A stretch of DNA of 64,000 bases, taken from positions 96,440 through 160,439 of the forward strand of contig NZ_RQEV01000018.1 in assembly GCF_004771275.1 (NCBI RefSeq). The letters run 5' to 3'. The translations under genes were made by a program, and so were the position numbers. Positions 28,194 through 38,222 of the stretch are shown in pieces. This stretch comes from Leptospira fluminis (GTDB lineage: Bacteria; Spirochaetota; Leptospiria; Leptospirales; Leptospiraceae). Under the pieces are notes generated by a model. That model was not told the origin of the DNA. It was given only the letters and a program-made list of their open reading frames with translations, and ran no database searches. Numbering within the stretch: the first letter of the stretch is position 1; the number at the start of each line of letters is the position of its first letter.

Positions 28194-28289
28194 GGATAAA
28201 GTAGCGAAAGAGGCGAAACGTTCCTAGTCTTGAGAAATTCCGGAATTTAGAGCCTAGAAAACTGGTTGCCTGTAGTTCGGGCAAGAGAG

Positions 28290-31200
28290 ATGAAAGTCCT
28301 CACCATTCGATGGGGGCCTCGCGTGCGAATTCCTGCTCGGTTCGTTTCTTTCTTCTATTTTTTCTGTTTCTTCTTTCTAGTTTCCGCTCCGGTGTTTTCC
28401 CAATCGGGTAAGATCGCATTTACGTTTTCCCCTCAAGGAGAGGTCAAAAAGGTCGGCCAAGTGCTCGCGGTCTTTCGAGAACCGATCGTAGCTTTGGGAG
28501 ATCCTAAACGAAAAATCTTTCCGTTCAAAATAGAATGTCCGATTCCCGGAGAGGAACGTTGGGTGACCGAAACGGATTGGGTGTACGAATTCCCTGAGCC
28601 TCTTCCGGGGGGAGTGGTTTGCAAATTCACCACTCAATCCATCCAATCCCTGGCCGGCAACAAATTGGAACCCGGAAAGACGTTCACGTTCCATACCGGA
28701 GGTCCTGGGATCCGGTCTTCCCAGCCGTACCAAGGTGGAACGATAGCGGAAGACCAGGCCTTCATTCTAGAATTCGATACCGAACCGAAGCTCGGAGATC
28801 TCAGCACCAAAATCTATTTTTCCGTGGAAGGCTTGGAGAACCGAATCCCGATTCGAATCGTCCAGGGCAAGGAGAGGGAGGAACTCATCAAGGCCAGCGG
28901 ATTTTACGGATCCGCAAAGAACGCGATCGTTCTGGCGGCGAGGCAGGTGTTTCCTTCCGGAAAGACGGTCCGTATCGTACTCGAAAAAGGATTTCGATCC
29001 GCGTCCGGCGTAGGGTCTTCCAGCGATTGGGTGATCGACTATCAGGTGCGCCCTTCCTTTACCGCGGGATTTACCTGCGAGAGAACGAATGCGAAATCCG
29101 GTTGCGTTCCTGTTTCCCCGATTTACGCGACTTTTTCCTCCGCGATTCGTTCCGCTTGGAGGAATCAGATTTTTCTGAAAACTTCCGACGGCAAAACCAT
29201 CCCCGCAAAAAAATCCCAACCGGAAGAGGAACGGGAGATTTACAATGTGGAATTTGCTCCGCCTTTGCCGGCGAACGCGGAGCTCCAACTCGTTTTACCG
29301 AAAGGAATTACTGATGATTCCGGCCGTCCGCTTGGGAATTCGGCTTCTTTTCCTCTCTCTTTTAAAACCGACGATTATCCTCCTCTCGCCAAATTTGCGG
29401 GAGATTTCGGAATCATAGAAAGATTTCCGGAAGCTTTTCTTCCGGTCACTGTACGAAATATAGAAGCCCCTGTTCCGAGCAAACATCTCAATCCTCTGGA
29501 GCCCAGCGGTGCCGGGGAACTCATCCTAGAACAATGGGCTTCTCTCAAGGATTCCGGTAAGGAATTTCTGGGAAGTTCGACGGACGGAAAGAAATCCACG
29601 GACCAAGGTACCTCTTCGGGAAAGTCCATCCCGGCGAAATCTTTGGTCCTAGGGGCGAACCAAATCAAGGACTTATTGTATTGGCTTAGGAGAACTTCCA
29701 GCGCCGGCGCAGACGAATCCGTTTTCCGAACGGATAACGGATTTCTCCCGGCCAACAAATTTCGGATTCCGAGCGCTTCTGGCGAAAAACGATTCGAAGT
29801 AGTGGGAATCCCTTTGAAACGAAACGGTTTGCACATAGTGGAAATCGAGAGTGCGATTTTAGGAAAAGCGCTGCTTCCCGATCAAACCCCTATGTTCGTT
29901 CGGACCGCGGCTCTAGTCACCAATCTCTCTCTTCATTTTAAATGGGGAAAAGAAAACTCACTGCTTTGGTTGACCACTCTGGACAAGGGGCAGCCGGTAG
30001 AGGATGCGGAGATCTTCGTGTATGACTGCGGGGGAAATCAGGTCTGGACGGGAAAGACGGGAAGCCAAGGGTTGGTGACTACCGATCGAATTCCGACTAG
30101 TCCCGGATATTGCCAGAATGAGAGCAGGTTCAATAGCGGATATTTTCTGGTAGCAAAGAAGGGGGACGATTTTACTCTTCTCCACTCCTCTTGGCAGGAC
30201 GGAATCGAGCCTTGGAGATTCAAACTTCTCCAAAACTATTACGACGGTTCTTTTCGGTACGCTACCATCATGGACCGTTCTTTGTTTCGGGAGGGGGAAA
30301 CTGTCCGGATGAATCATATCCTCCGGGTCGCGAGCGGCTCCGGATTCCGGTATCCGGAGGCTTCGGAACTTCCCAAATCCGCGCTTGTGGTCCATAATTC
30401 CACGGACCAAAGCTATTCTATCAATCTGAATTGGTCCAAAACGTTCTCGGCAGAAAGCCAGTTCACCATTCCGAAGGAAGCGGTACTCGGAGAATATTCC
30501 GTTTATTTCCTACTCCCGAACGGATCCAAGGTATTTTCAGGTTCCTTTACTTCGGCACAATTTCGTCTTCCGCTTTTAAAAGCAGAGCTACAGGCGGACT
30601 CTTCCCAGTTCGTCCGACCCAAGGAACTTTCCGTTAGCGGGCAGGTCACATATCTCTCGGGCGGGACCGCCTCTAGACTTCCCGTTTCCCTTCGCTCTTC
30701 CATACGACACGCGGGTGGGATCCAATTTCCGTCTTATCCGAATTTGGAATTCGGCAACGGGAAATCGGAAACCTCTTTGGGCCGTTATGAATATTCCGAG
30801 GAAGCGGAAGACACCGGAACCCCCGCAAAAAAACAGGACGTTCGAACGGTACAATCCCAAACGGATGATCACGGATTTCTCTCCGAAAAAATTCCCGTAG
30901 AAAAAAACATAGATAGCGTGCATTCCCTCGATTTGGAGTTGGAATGGAAGGATCCGAACGGTGAGATCCAGACGGTCGCGCGAAATTTCAAACTTCTACC
31001 TTCCAAGTATTTAGTCGCGATCCGCGCGGAAAATTGGGTGGCAGTAAAGAATCAGGTAAAGTCCAAGGTGTACGTTACGGATTCCCAAGGGAATCCGGTC
31101 TCGGGGAAGAAGGTGGTTGTCAAAGGAATTTCCGCCAGATACGTCTCCCATAGAAAACGTCTCGTAGGGGGATTTTATTCCTATAAGCATCGTCTAGAAA

Positions 31201-34016
31201 GAAAAGAAATCGGAGAAGTCTGTTCCGGAAACACGAACGCCCAGGGCCTTTTGGACTGCCAAGGATCCGTTACGCGGATCGGCGAACTTTATTTGGAAGC
31301 GAAGGTAGACGAAGAGGAATCCTATGCCCACACTTCGGTTTGGGTCGTGGGGGAAAAGGATCTTTGGTTCGGATCCACAGACGGAGACAGAATGGATCTG
31401 ATTCCGGAACGCAAGAAATACGAGCCGGGGGAAACCGCTAAGTTTCAGGTGAGGATGCCGTTCCAGACCGCGACCGCTCTCGTGACCGTGGAGAGAGAAG
31501 GAGTGCTTACTTCCTCCGTTCAGACTCTAAGCGGTAATAATCCTAGCGTTGAAATTCCCGTTTTACGCAATTACGGCCCGAATGTGTTCGTTTCCGTATT
31601 GGCGATCCGAGGTAGGGTAGCTTCTCCCAAACCCAGCGCTTTGGTCGATCTTGCAAAGCCGTCCTACCGGCTGGGAATGGCGGAAATCCAAGTGGGTTGG
31701 AAGCCATTCGAGCTGGAACTGAAAGTGCTTTCGGAAAGAGAGGAATATAGACCGAGAGAAAAAGCGAAGGTCAAGGTGGTTCTGTCCGAAAAGGACAAAG
31801 AAAAATGGAAGGATACCAAGATTACCTTGGCGGCAGTGGATGAAAGTCTTTTGGAACTGAAACCGAATCTTTCCTGGAATCTTTTATCTACCATGATGTC
31901 TTCTAGAGGTATAGATGTTCGTACTTCTACGGCTCAAACCTTCCTGGTAGGTAGGAGACATTTCGGCCTCAAAAGCCTTCCCGTAGGCGGCGGAGGCGGA
32001 AAGTCCTCCACTCGTGAGTTATTTGACACTCTTGTTTTCTGGAAAGCGGACGCGACGCCGAATTCCCAAGGAGAATTGGAGTTCGAAGTTCCGTTAAACG
32101 ATTCTCTGACCGCTTTTAAAATCGTAGCCGTAGCTTCTTCCGGTGTGGATAAATTCGGAAGCGCCTCTACCTCGGTGCGCACTTCCCAGGAGATTCTATC
32201 TTATGCCGCCGTATCACCGTTCGTAAGGGAGGGGGACAAGACTCGACCCGGGCTCTCCCTTAAAAACAGCTCGTCCAAGACGGTCCAAGTACAGGTATCC
32301 ATTAATACGATTCCGAAATCGGATCTTCCTGCTAAGACGGTTTCTCTCGGACCGAACGCTTCCGATACGGTATCTTGGGACATGGAAATTCCGAAAGGTT
32401 TCCGGGAAATTTCCTACGAATTTTCCACGGTGTCTTCCTCCTTTTCCGATTCCTTAAAGGTAAAACAAAAAGTGGAGCCTGCCGTTCCTTTGACGGTTTT
32501 GCAGGCGAATTTTTATCAATTGAACCCGTCCATTACCGTTCCTTTGGAAGAACCTAAGGAAGCGGAACCGAATCGGAGCAAAGTGGAACTCTCTTTCCAG
32601 TCTAGTATGGCGGCGGCTCCGATCTCCGGGATCGAAGCGTATATGGAGATATATCCTTATACCTGTTTGGAGCAAAAAGTTTCCAAAGCGGTCAGTCTGG
32701 GCGATTTCGATTCTTGGAAGGAAACCATGCGTATTTTGCCGAAATACATGGATTCGGACGGACTCCTGAAATTTTTTCCCGGGTCCTCCGGTTGGGGGAA
32801 TGTGTCCCTGACTTCCTACGTTCTGATTCTTTCCTCGGAGTCCGGTTGGGAAATCCCCGAAACTTCCAGGCAAGCGATGCTGGGAGCACTCCATCGGTTC
32901 GTAGACGGTACTCTGAATCGTCCTTCCCAAATTTCTTCGAGCGATACTCTTTTGCGTAAGATTGCCGCGTTAGAGTCGATCTCTTTGTTTTCCGTTCCTG
33001 AGGCGTCCAGGATCCGGTCTTTGGAAACGGATCCGAATCGTCTTCCCACCGAGACGTTGGTGTCCCTGCGAAACCTGTACAGGAACGCGAACTGGGATAT
33101 CGTTAAACGAAATAAGTTGGATCAGGTTTTAAGATCCCGGCTACGGGTCCAAGGAAGTTCCTACGAATTGGCTTTGGACGATCCTCAGCTATGGTGGCTT
33201 TTGTCCTCCCGGGACGGTGTTCAAATTCGATTGCTTTCCTCCGTTCTGAAAGAAGAAGGTTGGAAGGCGGACATGCCGAAACTATTGCGCGGAATATTAA
33301 ATCAAATGAAATTAGGACATTTTGATATTACTCCCGCAAACGCGCTTGGAGTCCTTTTGTTGAAGAAATACCGGAATCTGTACGAATCCGGCTCCGTCGC
33401 CGGAAAAGTTAAAGCGACTCTCGGATCGGCGGAAAAGAGCATGGACTGGCGCGACAAGGAAGGAGCAATCTCCTTTTCCTTACCGGAAGGTAGGTCTCAA
33501 TTGAAGATCGATCAGGAAGGCGGGGGAAGCCCTTACGCGTACGTGAAAACCTCTTCGGCCTTGCCTTTGACTTCGCCCATTCATAGCGGCTTACGGGTGG
33601 AAAAAGAGGTCTTGGACGAAAACGGAAAGCCGAAGAATTCGTTTCGTGAAGGGGATGTGGTGAGGGTCCGACTGAAATTAAAATCGGAATTCTCCATCTC
33701 CTGGTTGGCGATTCGCGATCCCATCCCTGCCGGATCTACGATCTTGGGTTCCGGTCTCGGAAGGGATTCCGCACTTCTCTCCCAGGAAGTGAAATCGAAT
33801 CGATGGGACGGTCCTTCTTTTGTGGAAAGGAAGTTCGAAGGTTTGGTCGCCTATTACGAAATATTTTATCCGGGGGAAAGCGTTTATGAATATTCGTATC
33901 GAATCAATTCTCCGGGTGCGTTCCGATTGCCTCCCACTAGGGTCGAAGCGATGTACCAACCGGAAATTTTTTCCACTGTGCCGAATCCTAACGTTTCGGT
34001 TGCGCCCGCTCCCTAA
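28290..34016 (+). CDS. Bacterial alpha-2-macroglobulin with thioester motif
   Basis: A 1908-residue exported protease trap. An N-terminal basic region and hydrophobic segment (FVSFFYFFCFFFLVSAPVFSQ) form a signal peptide. Multiple macroglobulin-like beta domains follow (first half rich in beta strands). A bait-like region leads to the MG10/thioester domain with YPYTCLEQ at about residue 1458, where Cys and Gln form the reactive thioester. Such proteins in the periplasm or on the surface inactivate attacking proteases. No lipobox is visible, unlike the E. coli YfhM form. It precedes pbpC by 16 bases, the usual genomic pairing. ATG at 28290 is preferred over TTG 28266 because it gives a normal-length signal peptide. 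Confidence 0.93.
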   Translation: MKVLTIRWGPRVRIPARFVSFFYFFCFFFLVSAPVFSQSGKIAFTFSPQGEVKKVGQVLAVFREPIVALGDPKRKIFPFKIECPIPGEERWVTETDWVYEFPEPLPGGVVCKFTTQSIQSLAGNKLEPGKTFTFHTGGPGIRSSQPYQGGTIAEDQAFILEFDTEPKLGDLSTKIYFSVEGLENRIPIRIVQGKEREELIKASGFYGSAKNAIVLAARQVFPSGKTVRIVLEKGFRSASGVGSSSDWVIDYQVRPSFTAGFTCERTNAKSGCVPVSPIYATFSSAIRSAWRNQIFLKTSDGKTIPAKKSQPEEEREIYNVEFAPPLPANAELQLVLPKGITDDSGRPLGNSASFPLSFKTDDYPPLAKFAGDFGIIERFPEAFLPVTVRNIEAPVPSKHLNPLEPSGAGELILEQWASLKDSGKEFLGSSTDGKKSTDQGTSSGKSIPAKSLVLGANQIKDLLYWLRRTSSAGADESVFRTDNGFLPANKFRIPSASGEKRFEVVGIPLKRNGLHIVEIESAILGKALLPDQTPMFVRTAALVTNLSLHFKWGKENSLLWLTTLDKGQPVEDAEIFVYDCGGNQVWTGKTGSQGLVTTDRIPTSPGYCQNESRFNSGYFLVAKKGDDFTLLHSSWQDGIEPWRFKLLQNYYDGSFRYATIMDRSLFREGETVRMNHILRVASGSGFRYPEASELPKSALVVHNSTDQSYSINLNWSKTFSAESQFTIPKEAVLGEYSVYFLLPNGSKVFSGSFTSAQFRLPLLKAELQADSSQFVRPKELSVSGQVTYLSGGTASRLPVSLRSSIRHAGGIQFPSYPNLEFGNGKSETSLGRYEYSEEAEDTGTPAKKQDVRTVQSQTDDHGFLSEKIPVEKNIDSVHSLDLELEWKDPNGEIQTVARNFKLLPSKYLVAIRAENWVAVKNQVKSKVYVTDSQGNPVSGKKVVVKGISARYVSHRKRLVGGFYSYKHRLERKEIGEVCSGNTNAQGLLDCQGSVTRIGELYLEAKVDEEESYAHTSVWVVGEKDLWFGSTDGDRMDLIPERKKYEPGETAKFQVRMPFQTATALVTVEREGVLTSSVQTLSGNNPSVEIPVLRNYGPNVFVSVLAIRGRVASPKPSALVDLAKPSYRLGMAEIQVGWKPFELELKVLSEREEYRPREKAKVKVVLSEKDKEKWKDTKITLAAVDESLLELKPNLSWNLLSTMMSSRGIDVRTSTAQTFLVGRRHFGLKSLPVGGGGGKSSTRELFDTLVFWKADATPNSQGELEFEVPLNDSLTAFKIVAVASSGVDKFGSASTSVRTSQEILSYAAVSPFVREGDKTRPGLSLKNSSSKTVQVQVSINTIPKSDLPAKTVSLGPNASDTVSWDMEIPKGFREISYEFSTVSSSFSDSLKVKQKVEPAVPLTVLQANFYQLNPSITVPLEEPKEAEPNRSKVELSFQSSMAAAPISGIEAYMEIYPYTCLEQKVSKAVSLGDFDSWKETMRILPKYMDSDGLLKFFPGSSGWGNVSLTSYVLILSSESGWEIPETSRQAMLGALHRFVDGTLNRPSQISSSDTLLRKIAALESISLFSVPEASRIRSLETDPNRLPTETLVSLRNLYRNANWDIVKRNKLDQVLRSRLRVQGSSYELALDDPQLWWLLSSRDGVQIRLLSSVLKEEGWKADMPKLLRGILNQMKLGHFDITPANALGVLLLKKYRNLYESGSVAGKVKATLGSAEKSMDWRDKEGAISFSLPEGRSQLKIDQEGGGSPYAYVKTSSALPLTSPIHSGLRVEKEVLDENGKPKNSFREGDVVRVRLKLKSEFSISWLAIRDPIPAGSTILGSGLGRDSALLSQEVKSNRWDGPSFVERKFEGLVAYYEIFYPGESVYEYSYRINSPGAFRLPPTRVEAMYQPEIFSTVPNPNVSVAPAP

Positions 34017-34032
34017 TATCGTCCAAAGCGTC

Positions 34033-36150
34033 ATGAGGATATCCTGGATTCTTCTTCTTTTCTTTCCTTTCGCATTCGTCGGAGCGGAGGAATCCAGGAG
34101 TTTCTTTTCGGAGGAGATTCGGTCGGGAAGAATTCCAAGTTTTTCCGAAATCAGATCCGCTACGGTTTCTACGGAAGGAATCTTATTAGATAGAAACGGC
34201 ATCCCTTTGCAGAAGATCCGACTCGATCATACGTTTCGTCGTCTTTCTTGGACGGACTCCTCGGAAATTCCCGAGGCATTGGTGCTCGCTTTAATCGCCC
34301 AAGAGGACAGGCGGTTTCCGTTTCACGGCGGGGTGGATCTTAAATCCGTTTTGGGAGCGATCAAAGACAGGATGCTTGGCGGGCCGAAACGGGGAGCTAG
34401 CACAATCACGATGCAGTTGGCCGGGCTTCTAATCGGTTCGAAACCGGGAAGAAGATCTTTGTCCGAAAAATGGGAACAGATGAAGGTGGCCTGGAAAATC
34501 GAATCCTCCTGGTCCAAACAGGAAATCCTAGAAGCGTATATCAATCTGATTCCGTTTCAGGGAGAATTCGTAGGAATCCGAGCCGCCTCCCGGGGACTTT
34601 TCGGCGCTGATCCTTCCGCTCTCGGTCCGGAAGAGGCGATCGCATTGGTAGCCTTGCTCCCCAACCCGGGGAGTTCCCAAAAGAATTGGATCCGACGCGG
34701 TTGCTGGCTTTCCTCCGCAATCGGAAGATCCGATCTCTGCCAACCGATTCGGGAGATCGTTCCGAATCTTTCGCGGAAAGGGATGCGGAAAGAACAGGAG
34801 CCTTCTTTGGCCTATCACGCGGCCCATAAGATTTGGTCGGCCGTGGAGGGAGAAAGCGGAACTTCGGAGAGTTTCCGATCCACTTTGGACGCGAACCTGC
34901 AAATCTCGGCGGGAGCAGCCATGGACCGCGTTCTTTCCCAAGTGAGCGGGAAAAATGTGAAAGAAGCGGGAATACTCGTTATCGAAAACAGAACCGGCGC
35001 GATTTTGGTCTATCTAGGAAATTCCAAATCGTCTCGGGAAAGTTTTTTCGTGGATGCGATCCGTGCGCGAAGGCAAGCGGGCTCCACCTTAAAACCGTTT
35101 TTGTACGCTCTGGCTTTCGAAAAGAATCTTTTGACTCCGGAATCCTTGCTGATGGATCGACCGAAGGAATGGGAATTGGTCGGAGGATCCTATAAACCGG
35201 GAAATTACGAGGAACGATACAACGGGTCCGTTCCGGCGAAGATCGCGTTGGCTTCTTCTTTGAACGTACCTGCCGTCCAGGTTCTGGATTGGACGGGCGT
35301 GCCGGAATTCGTATCTAGATTAAGCGAATTAGGTTTTCATAAACTCAAAAATCCAGATCATTACGGTTTATCCTTGGCTCTCGGGACGGCCGATGTGACT
35401 CTCTGGGAACTCGTGAATGCGTACAGAACTCTGGCGAACGACGGTTTGTTCGGTGTGCCTACCTTCGATCCGGAAGAGGCGGCTTTGAACGGCCAGTTCT
35501 GGAAAGAAGGAGAAACGGACCGTTTTCGTAGGATTTATCGACATGAGGCGGTAACGTCCGTAAAGAAGATCTTATCCTCGCGGGAAGACCGGGCTCCTAC
35601 TTTCGGCTGGGAAAATCATCTTTCGACTCGATTCTTTACGTTCGTCAAAACAGGAACCTCCCAGGATATGAGAGACAACTGGTGCATCGGTTCCAGTGGG
35701 GATTATACTGTAGGAGTGTGGATGGGAAATATGAGCGGAGAACCTATGCACGATGTTAGCGGGGTGACCGGGGCCGCGCCGCTTTGGAAGGAGATCATCA
35801 CCATTTTGGAAGAGGTGGGTCCTTCTTCTATTGTTACGCAAAATACTGTTCCTGACGCCAAGCCTTCTCTTCCCATCTCTTCGGTTCGCGGAGGCGGCAG
35901 AGTACGGATTCGGTATCCCGAATCAGGAAATCTGTTCGCTTTAGATCCTGAGATTCCCGAAGAAAACGAAAGGATCCGTTTTGAAGCCGGACCCGCAATT
36001 TCGTCTTTGGAATGGATTTTGAACGGAACCAGTTTGGGTGCGTTTGAAGGGAATTATTACGATTGGAAACCGAAACGCGGAAAATTCCTGCTCTCGGTCC
36101 GACTTCCCGGCGGCGTCATTTTGGATACGGTTGCCTTCCAGGTAAGATAA
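34033..36150 (+). CDS. pbpC: Penicillin-binding protein 1C
   Basis: A 705-residue bifunctional peptidoglycan synthase. The N-terminal signal/anchor (MRISWILLLFFPFAFVGAEE) is followed by the GT51 transglycosylase domain (EDRRFPFHGGVD, RGASTITMQLAGLL, EILEAYINLIPF). Next comes the transpeptidase domain with the nucleophile motif STLKPF, then SSLN and KTGTS. A C-terminal beta-rich domain of about 90 residues (from GGRVRIRYP) is the BiPBP_C module typical of PBP1C. Start is ATG at 34033; a longer frame from 33820 would lie inside the macroglobulin gene. Pairing with alpha-2-macroglobulin suggests joint repair/defence when the wall and envelope are breached. Confidence 0.94.
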   Translation: MRISWILLLFFPFAFVGAEESRSFFSEEIRSGRIPSFSEIRSATVSTEGILLDRNGIPLQKIRLDHTFRRLSWTDSSEIPEALVLALIAQEDRRFPFHGGVDLKSVLGAIKDRMLGGPKRGASTITMQLAGLLIGSKPGRRSLSEKWEQMKVAWKIESSWSKQEILEAYINLIPFQGEFVGIRAASRGLFGADPSALGPEEAIALVALLPNPGSSQKNWIRRGCWLSSAIGRSDLCQPIREIVPNLSRKGMRKEQEPSLAYHAAHKIWSAVEGESGTSESFRSTLDANLQISAGAAMDRVLSQVSGKNVKEAGILVIENRTGAILVYLGNSKSSRESFFVDAIRARRQAGSTLKPFLYALAFEKNLLTPESLLMDRPKEWELVGGSYKPGNYEERYNGSVPAKIALASSLNVPAVQVLDWTGVPEFVSRLSELGFHKLKNPDHYGLSLALGTADVTLWELVNAYRTLANDGLFGVPTFDPEEAALNGQFWKEGETDRFRRIYRHEAVTSVKKILSSREDRAPTFGWENHLSTRFFTFVKTGTSQDMRDNWCIGSSGDYTVGVWMGNMSGEPMHDVSGVTGAAPLWKEIITILEEVGPSSIVTQNTVPDAKPSLPISSVRGGGRVRIRYPESGNLFALDPEIPEENERIRFEAGPAISSLEWILNGTSLGAFEGNYYDWKPKRGKFLLSVRLPGGVILDTVAFQVR

Positions 36151-36214
36151 ATCGCGTACGAAATTCTCTTTTAGAAAGCGGCCGGGCGTCCAATGTAGGT
36201 ACAGGAACGTCTCC

Positions 36215-37018
36215 ATGATTCAAGATAAAAATTCCTCCGAAACCTACCTTCTCTCCGAAACTTTGGAGGAGGCAGTGCGAGTTTCGGAAATCACTTCTCG
36301 TCCTCTCTTATTGAAAGGGGAACCCGGAACGGGAAAATCACTTTTGGCCGAATACCTTGCACAAAAGACGAATCGTCCCTTATTTACCTGGCACGTCAAA
36401 TCCACTTCCCAAGCAAAGGAAGGCCTGTATTTTTACGACGCCGTCTCACGCTTGAACGATTCCCGATTTGCCGAGGACACGGACAAAGTAAGGAAGATCG
36501 AAAATTATATCCGGTTAGGCGCTCTCGGTCAGGCGTTCGATTCTCCGGTTTCTTCCGTGGTCCTGATCGACGAGATCGATAAGGCAGACATCGAATTTCC
36601 GAACGACCTGCTTCTGGAATTGGACAGGATGGAGTTTTCGATTCAGGAAACCGGCCGAGTCGTTAAAGCGAAGGTCCGTCCTTTGACCATCATCACCTCG
36701 AACAACGAAAAGGAACTCCCGGCGGCGTTTCTAAGAAGGTGTATTTTTCATTATATCGATTTTCCCGAGCCTTCCTTCATGAGCGATATCATTAAATCGC
36801 ATTTTCCTAAAATAGATACGGAACTTTTGAAGCGGGCCTTGGAGGCTTTTTACGTCATCCGAAGGATGGACGATATGAAGAAAAAACCGGGAACCAGCGA
36901 ACTACTGGATTGGATTCAGATTTTAGTTCATATGGGGGCCGACCTTTCGTCCGAGGAAAAGATTCCGTATTTGGGCGCCTTGGTAAAGAACGAAGAGGAC
37001 TTACGTCTTTTCCGTTAG
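36215..37018 (+). CDS. MoxR-family AAA+ ATPase
   Basis: A 267-residue AAA+ protein with Walker A GEPGTGKS at about residue 35, Walker B VVLIDEIDKAD and sensor-1 TIITSNNEKELPAAFLRRC. MoxR ATPases act as chaperones that assemble or activate protein complexes together with a VWA-domain partner, and the next gene encodes such a partner 11 bases downstream. ATG at 36215 has AGGAACGT upstream. The target complex is not in the window. A coxD-like role in metal-enzyme maturation is possible but unsupported here. Confidence 0.9.
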   Translation: MIQDKNSSETYLLSETLEEAVRVSEITSRPLLLKGEPGTGKSLLAEYLAQKTNRPLFTWHVKSTSQAKEGLYFYDAVSRLNDSRFAEDTDKVRKIENYIRLGALGQAFDSPVSSVVLIDEIDKADIEFPNDLLLELDRMEFSIQETGRVVKAKVRPLTIITSNNEKELPAAFLRRCIFHYIDFPEPSFMSDIIKSHFPKIDTELLKRALEAFYVIRRMDDMKKKPGTSELLDWIQILVHMGADLSSEEKIPYLGALVKNEEDLRLFR

Positions 37019-37029
37019 AGGAGCTCCGC

Positions 37030-38220
37030 TTGTTTTTTCCGTTCTTTTATAAACTGAAAGCCGCCGGACTTCCGGTCTCCACGATAGAGCTTTTGGATTT
37101 CCTAAAGGCCGTCGACGGACTGACCGGTTACAAGCCTTACTTGAGTTTGGAGGAATTTTATAGGGTTTCGCGCCTCTGTCTGGTCAAAGATCTTCGGCAC
37201 TACGATACTTTCGATCAGGTGTTTTCGGAATTATTCGGGGATAGGGGAGTGATGCGGGATTCCTTGAGACAGGAAATTCTGGAATGGCTTTCCAAAATAT
37301 TCGAGAACCCGAATAAACTTCCTCCGAGTCTCATTCCTCCCGAAAAACTGTGGGAGGAATTTCTGGACAGATTGAAGAACCAAAAGGGAGAGCATCACGG
37401 CGGGAACAGATGGATCGGTACCGGAGGTTCCTCCCCCTTCGGTCATGGAGGCTTACATCTGCAGGGTGTGAGAATCGGCGGTCAAGGCGGAGGACGCTCC
37501 GCGGTATTCCAAGCGATGGAACGCAGATACAAGGATTATCGGACGGACGAGCGACTGGATGTGCGACAGCTCAAGGTGGCGTTGAAAAGACTTCGCAATC
37601 TACGAAAGGACGGAGTTCCGCAATTTCATCTGCCTAAGACCGTGGACGCCACCTGCAGGAATGCGGGGGATATGGAATTGGTTTTCGATCGGATGAGGAA
37701 GAACGGGATCAAGGTTTTGCTTCTCATGGATACCGGAGGAAGTATGACTCCTTACGCGGACCGTGTGAGCAAACTATTCTCGGCCGGTCATCAAATGAAT
37801 CATTTCAAAGAGTTCGGCTATTATTATTTCCATAATTCGATTTACGATTGCGTTTATCCGAAAGGAGATCTGAGATTTCCGATTCCCTTGAAATCCGTCT
37901 TCAAGAAACACAAGGAGGACACTAAGGTGATTCTTGTGGGTGACGCCAGTATGGCGCCGTACGAATTATTGGATCCGGCTTACGGCTTTTATCACTCCAG
38001 GTTTCGGAACGACCACAGACTCCCCGAGGACCCAAAATCCGGTATAGACAGTTTTCAAAAGATCAAAAATCATTTTCGGGACAGCATTTGGGTAAATCCC
38101 GAGCCGAAGAGATATTGGGATGCGCCTACCGTCTATGAAATCAGGAAAGTATTTCCCATGTTCTTTCTAAGCATAGACGGTATAGAAGCGGGAATCCGCA
38201 AATTACTGAACCAGCAATAG
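37030..38220 (+). CDS. VWA domain-containing protein (CoxE-like)
   Basis: A 396-residue protein with a helical N-terminal half, a Gly-rich linker (GGNRWIGTGGSSPFGHGG) and a C-terminal von Willebrand A domain. The metal-site motif appears as LLMDTGGSM, a D-x-G-x-S variant of D-x-S-x-S common in CoxE-like proteins, followed by VILVGDASMAPYEL. The frame is open from 36910, but TTG at 37030 follows GAGGAG at the right spacing and avoids overlap with the moxR gene. It forms a two-gene unit with the MoxR ATPase, so its likely job is as substrate adaptor of that chaperone. Confidence 0.85.
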   Translation: MFFPFFYKLKAAGLPVSTIELLDFLKAVDGLTGYKPYLSLEEFYRVSRLCLVKDLRHYDTFDQVFSELFGDRGVMRDSLRQEILEWLSKIFENPNKLPPSLIPPEKLWEEFLDRLKNQKGEHHGGNRWIGTGGSSPFGHGGLHLQGVRIGGQGGGRSAVFQAMERRYKDYRTDERLDVRQLKVALKRLRNLRKDGVPQFHLPKTVDATCRNAGDMELVFDRMRKNGIKVLLLMDTGGSMTPYADRVSKLFSAGHQMNHFKEFGYYYFHNSIYDCVYPKGDLRFPIPLKSVFKKHKEDTKVILVGDASMAPYELLDPAYGFYHSRFRNDHRLPEDPKSGIDSFQKIKNHFRDSIWVNPEPKRYWDAPTVYEIRKVFPMFFLSIDGIEAGIRKLLNQQ

Positions 38221-38222
38221 GC

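Noticed and set aside
28235..28248. 14-bp palindrome AAATTCCGGAATTT before the macroglobulin gene
   Set aside because: TTCCGG/CCGGAA words are very common throughout this window, so a chance palindrome is likely.
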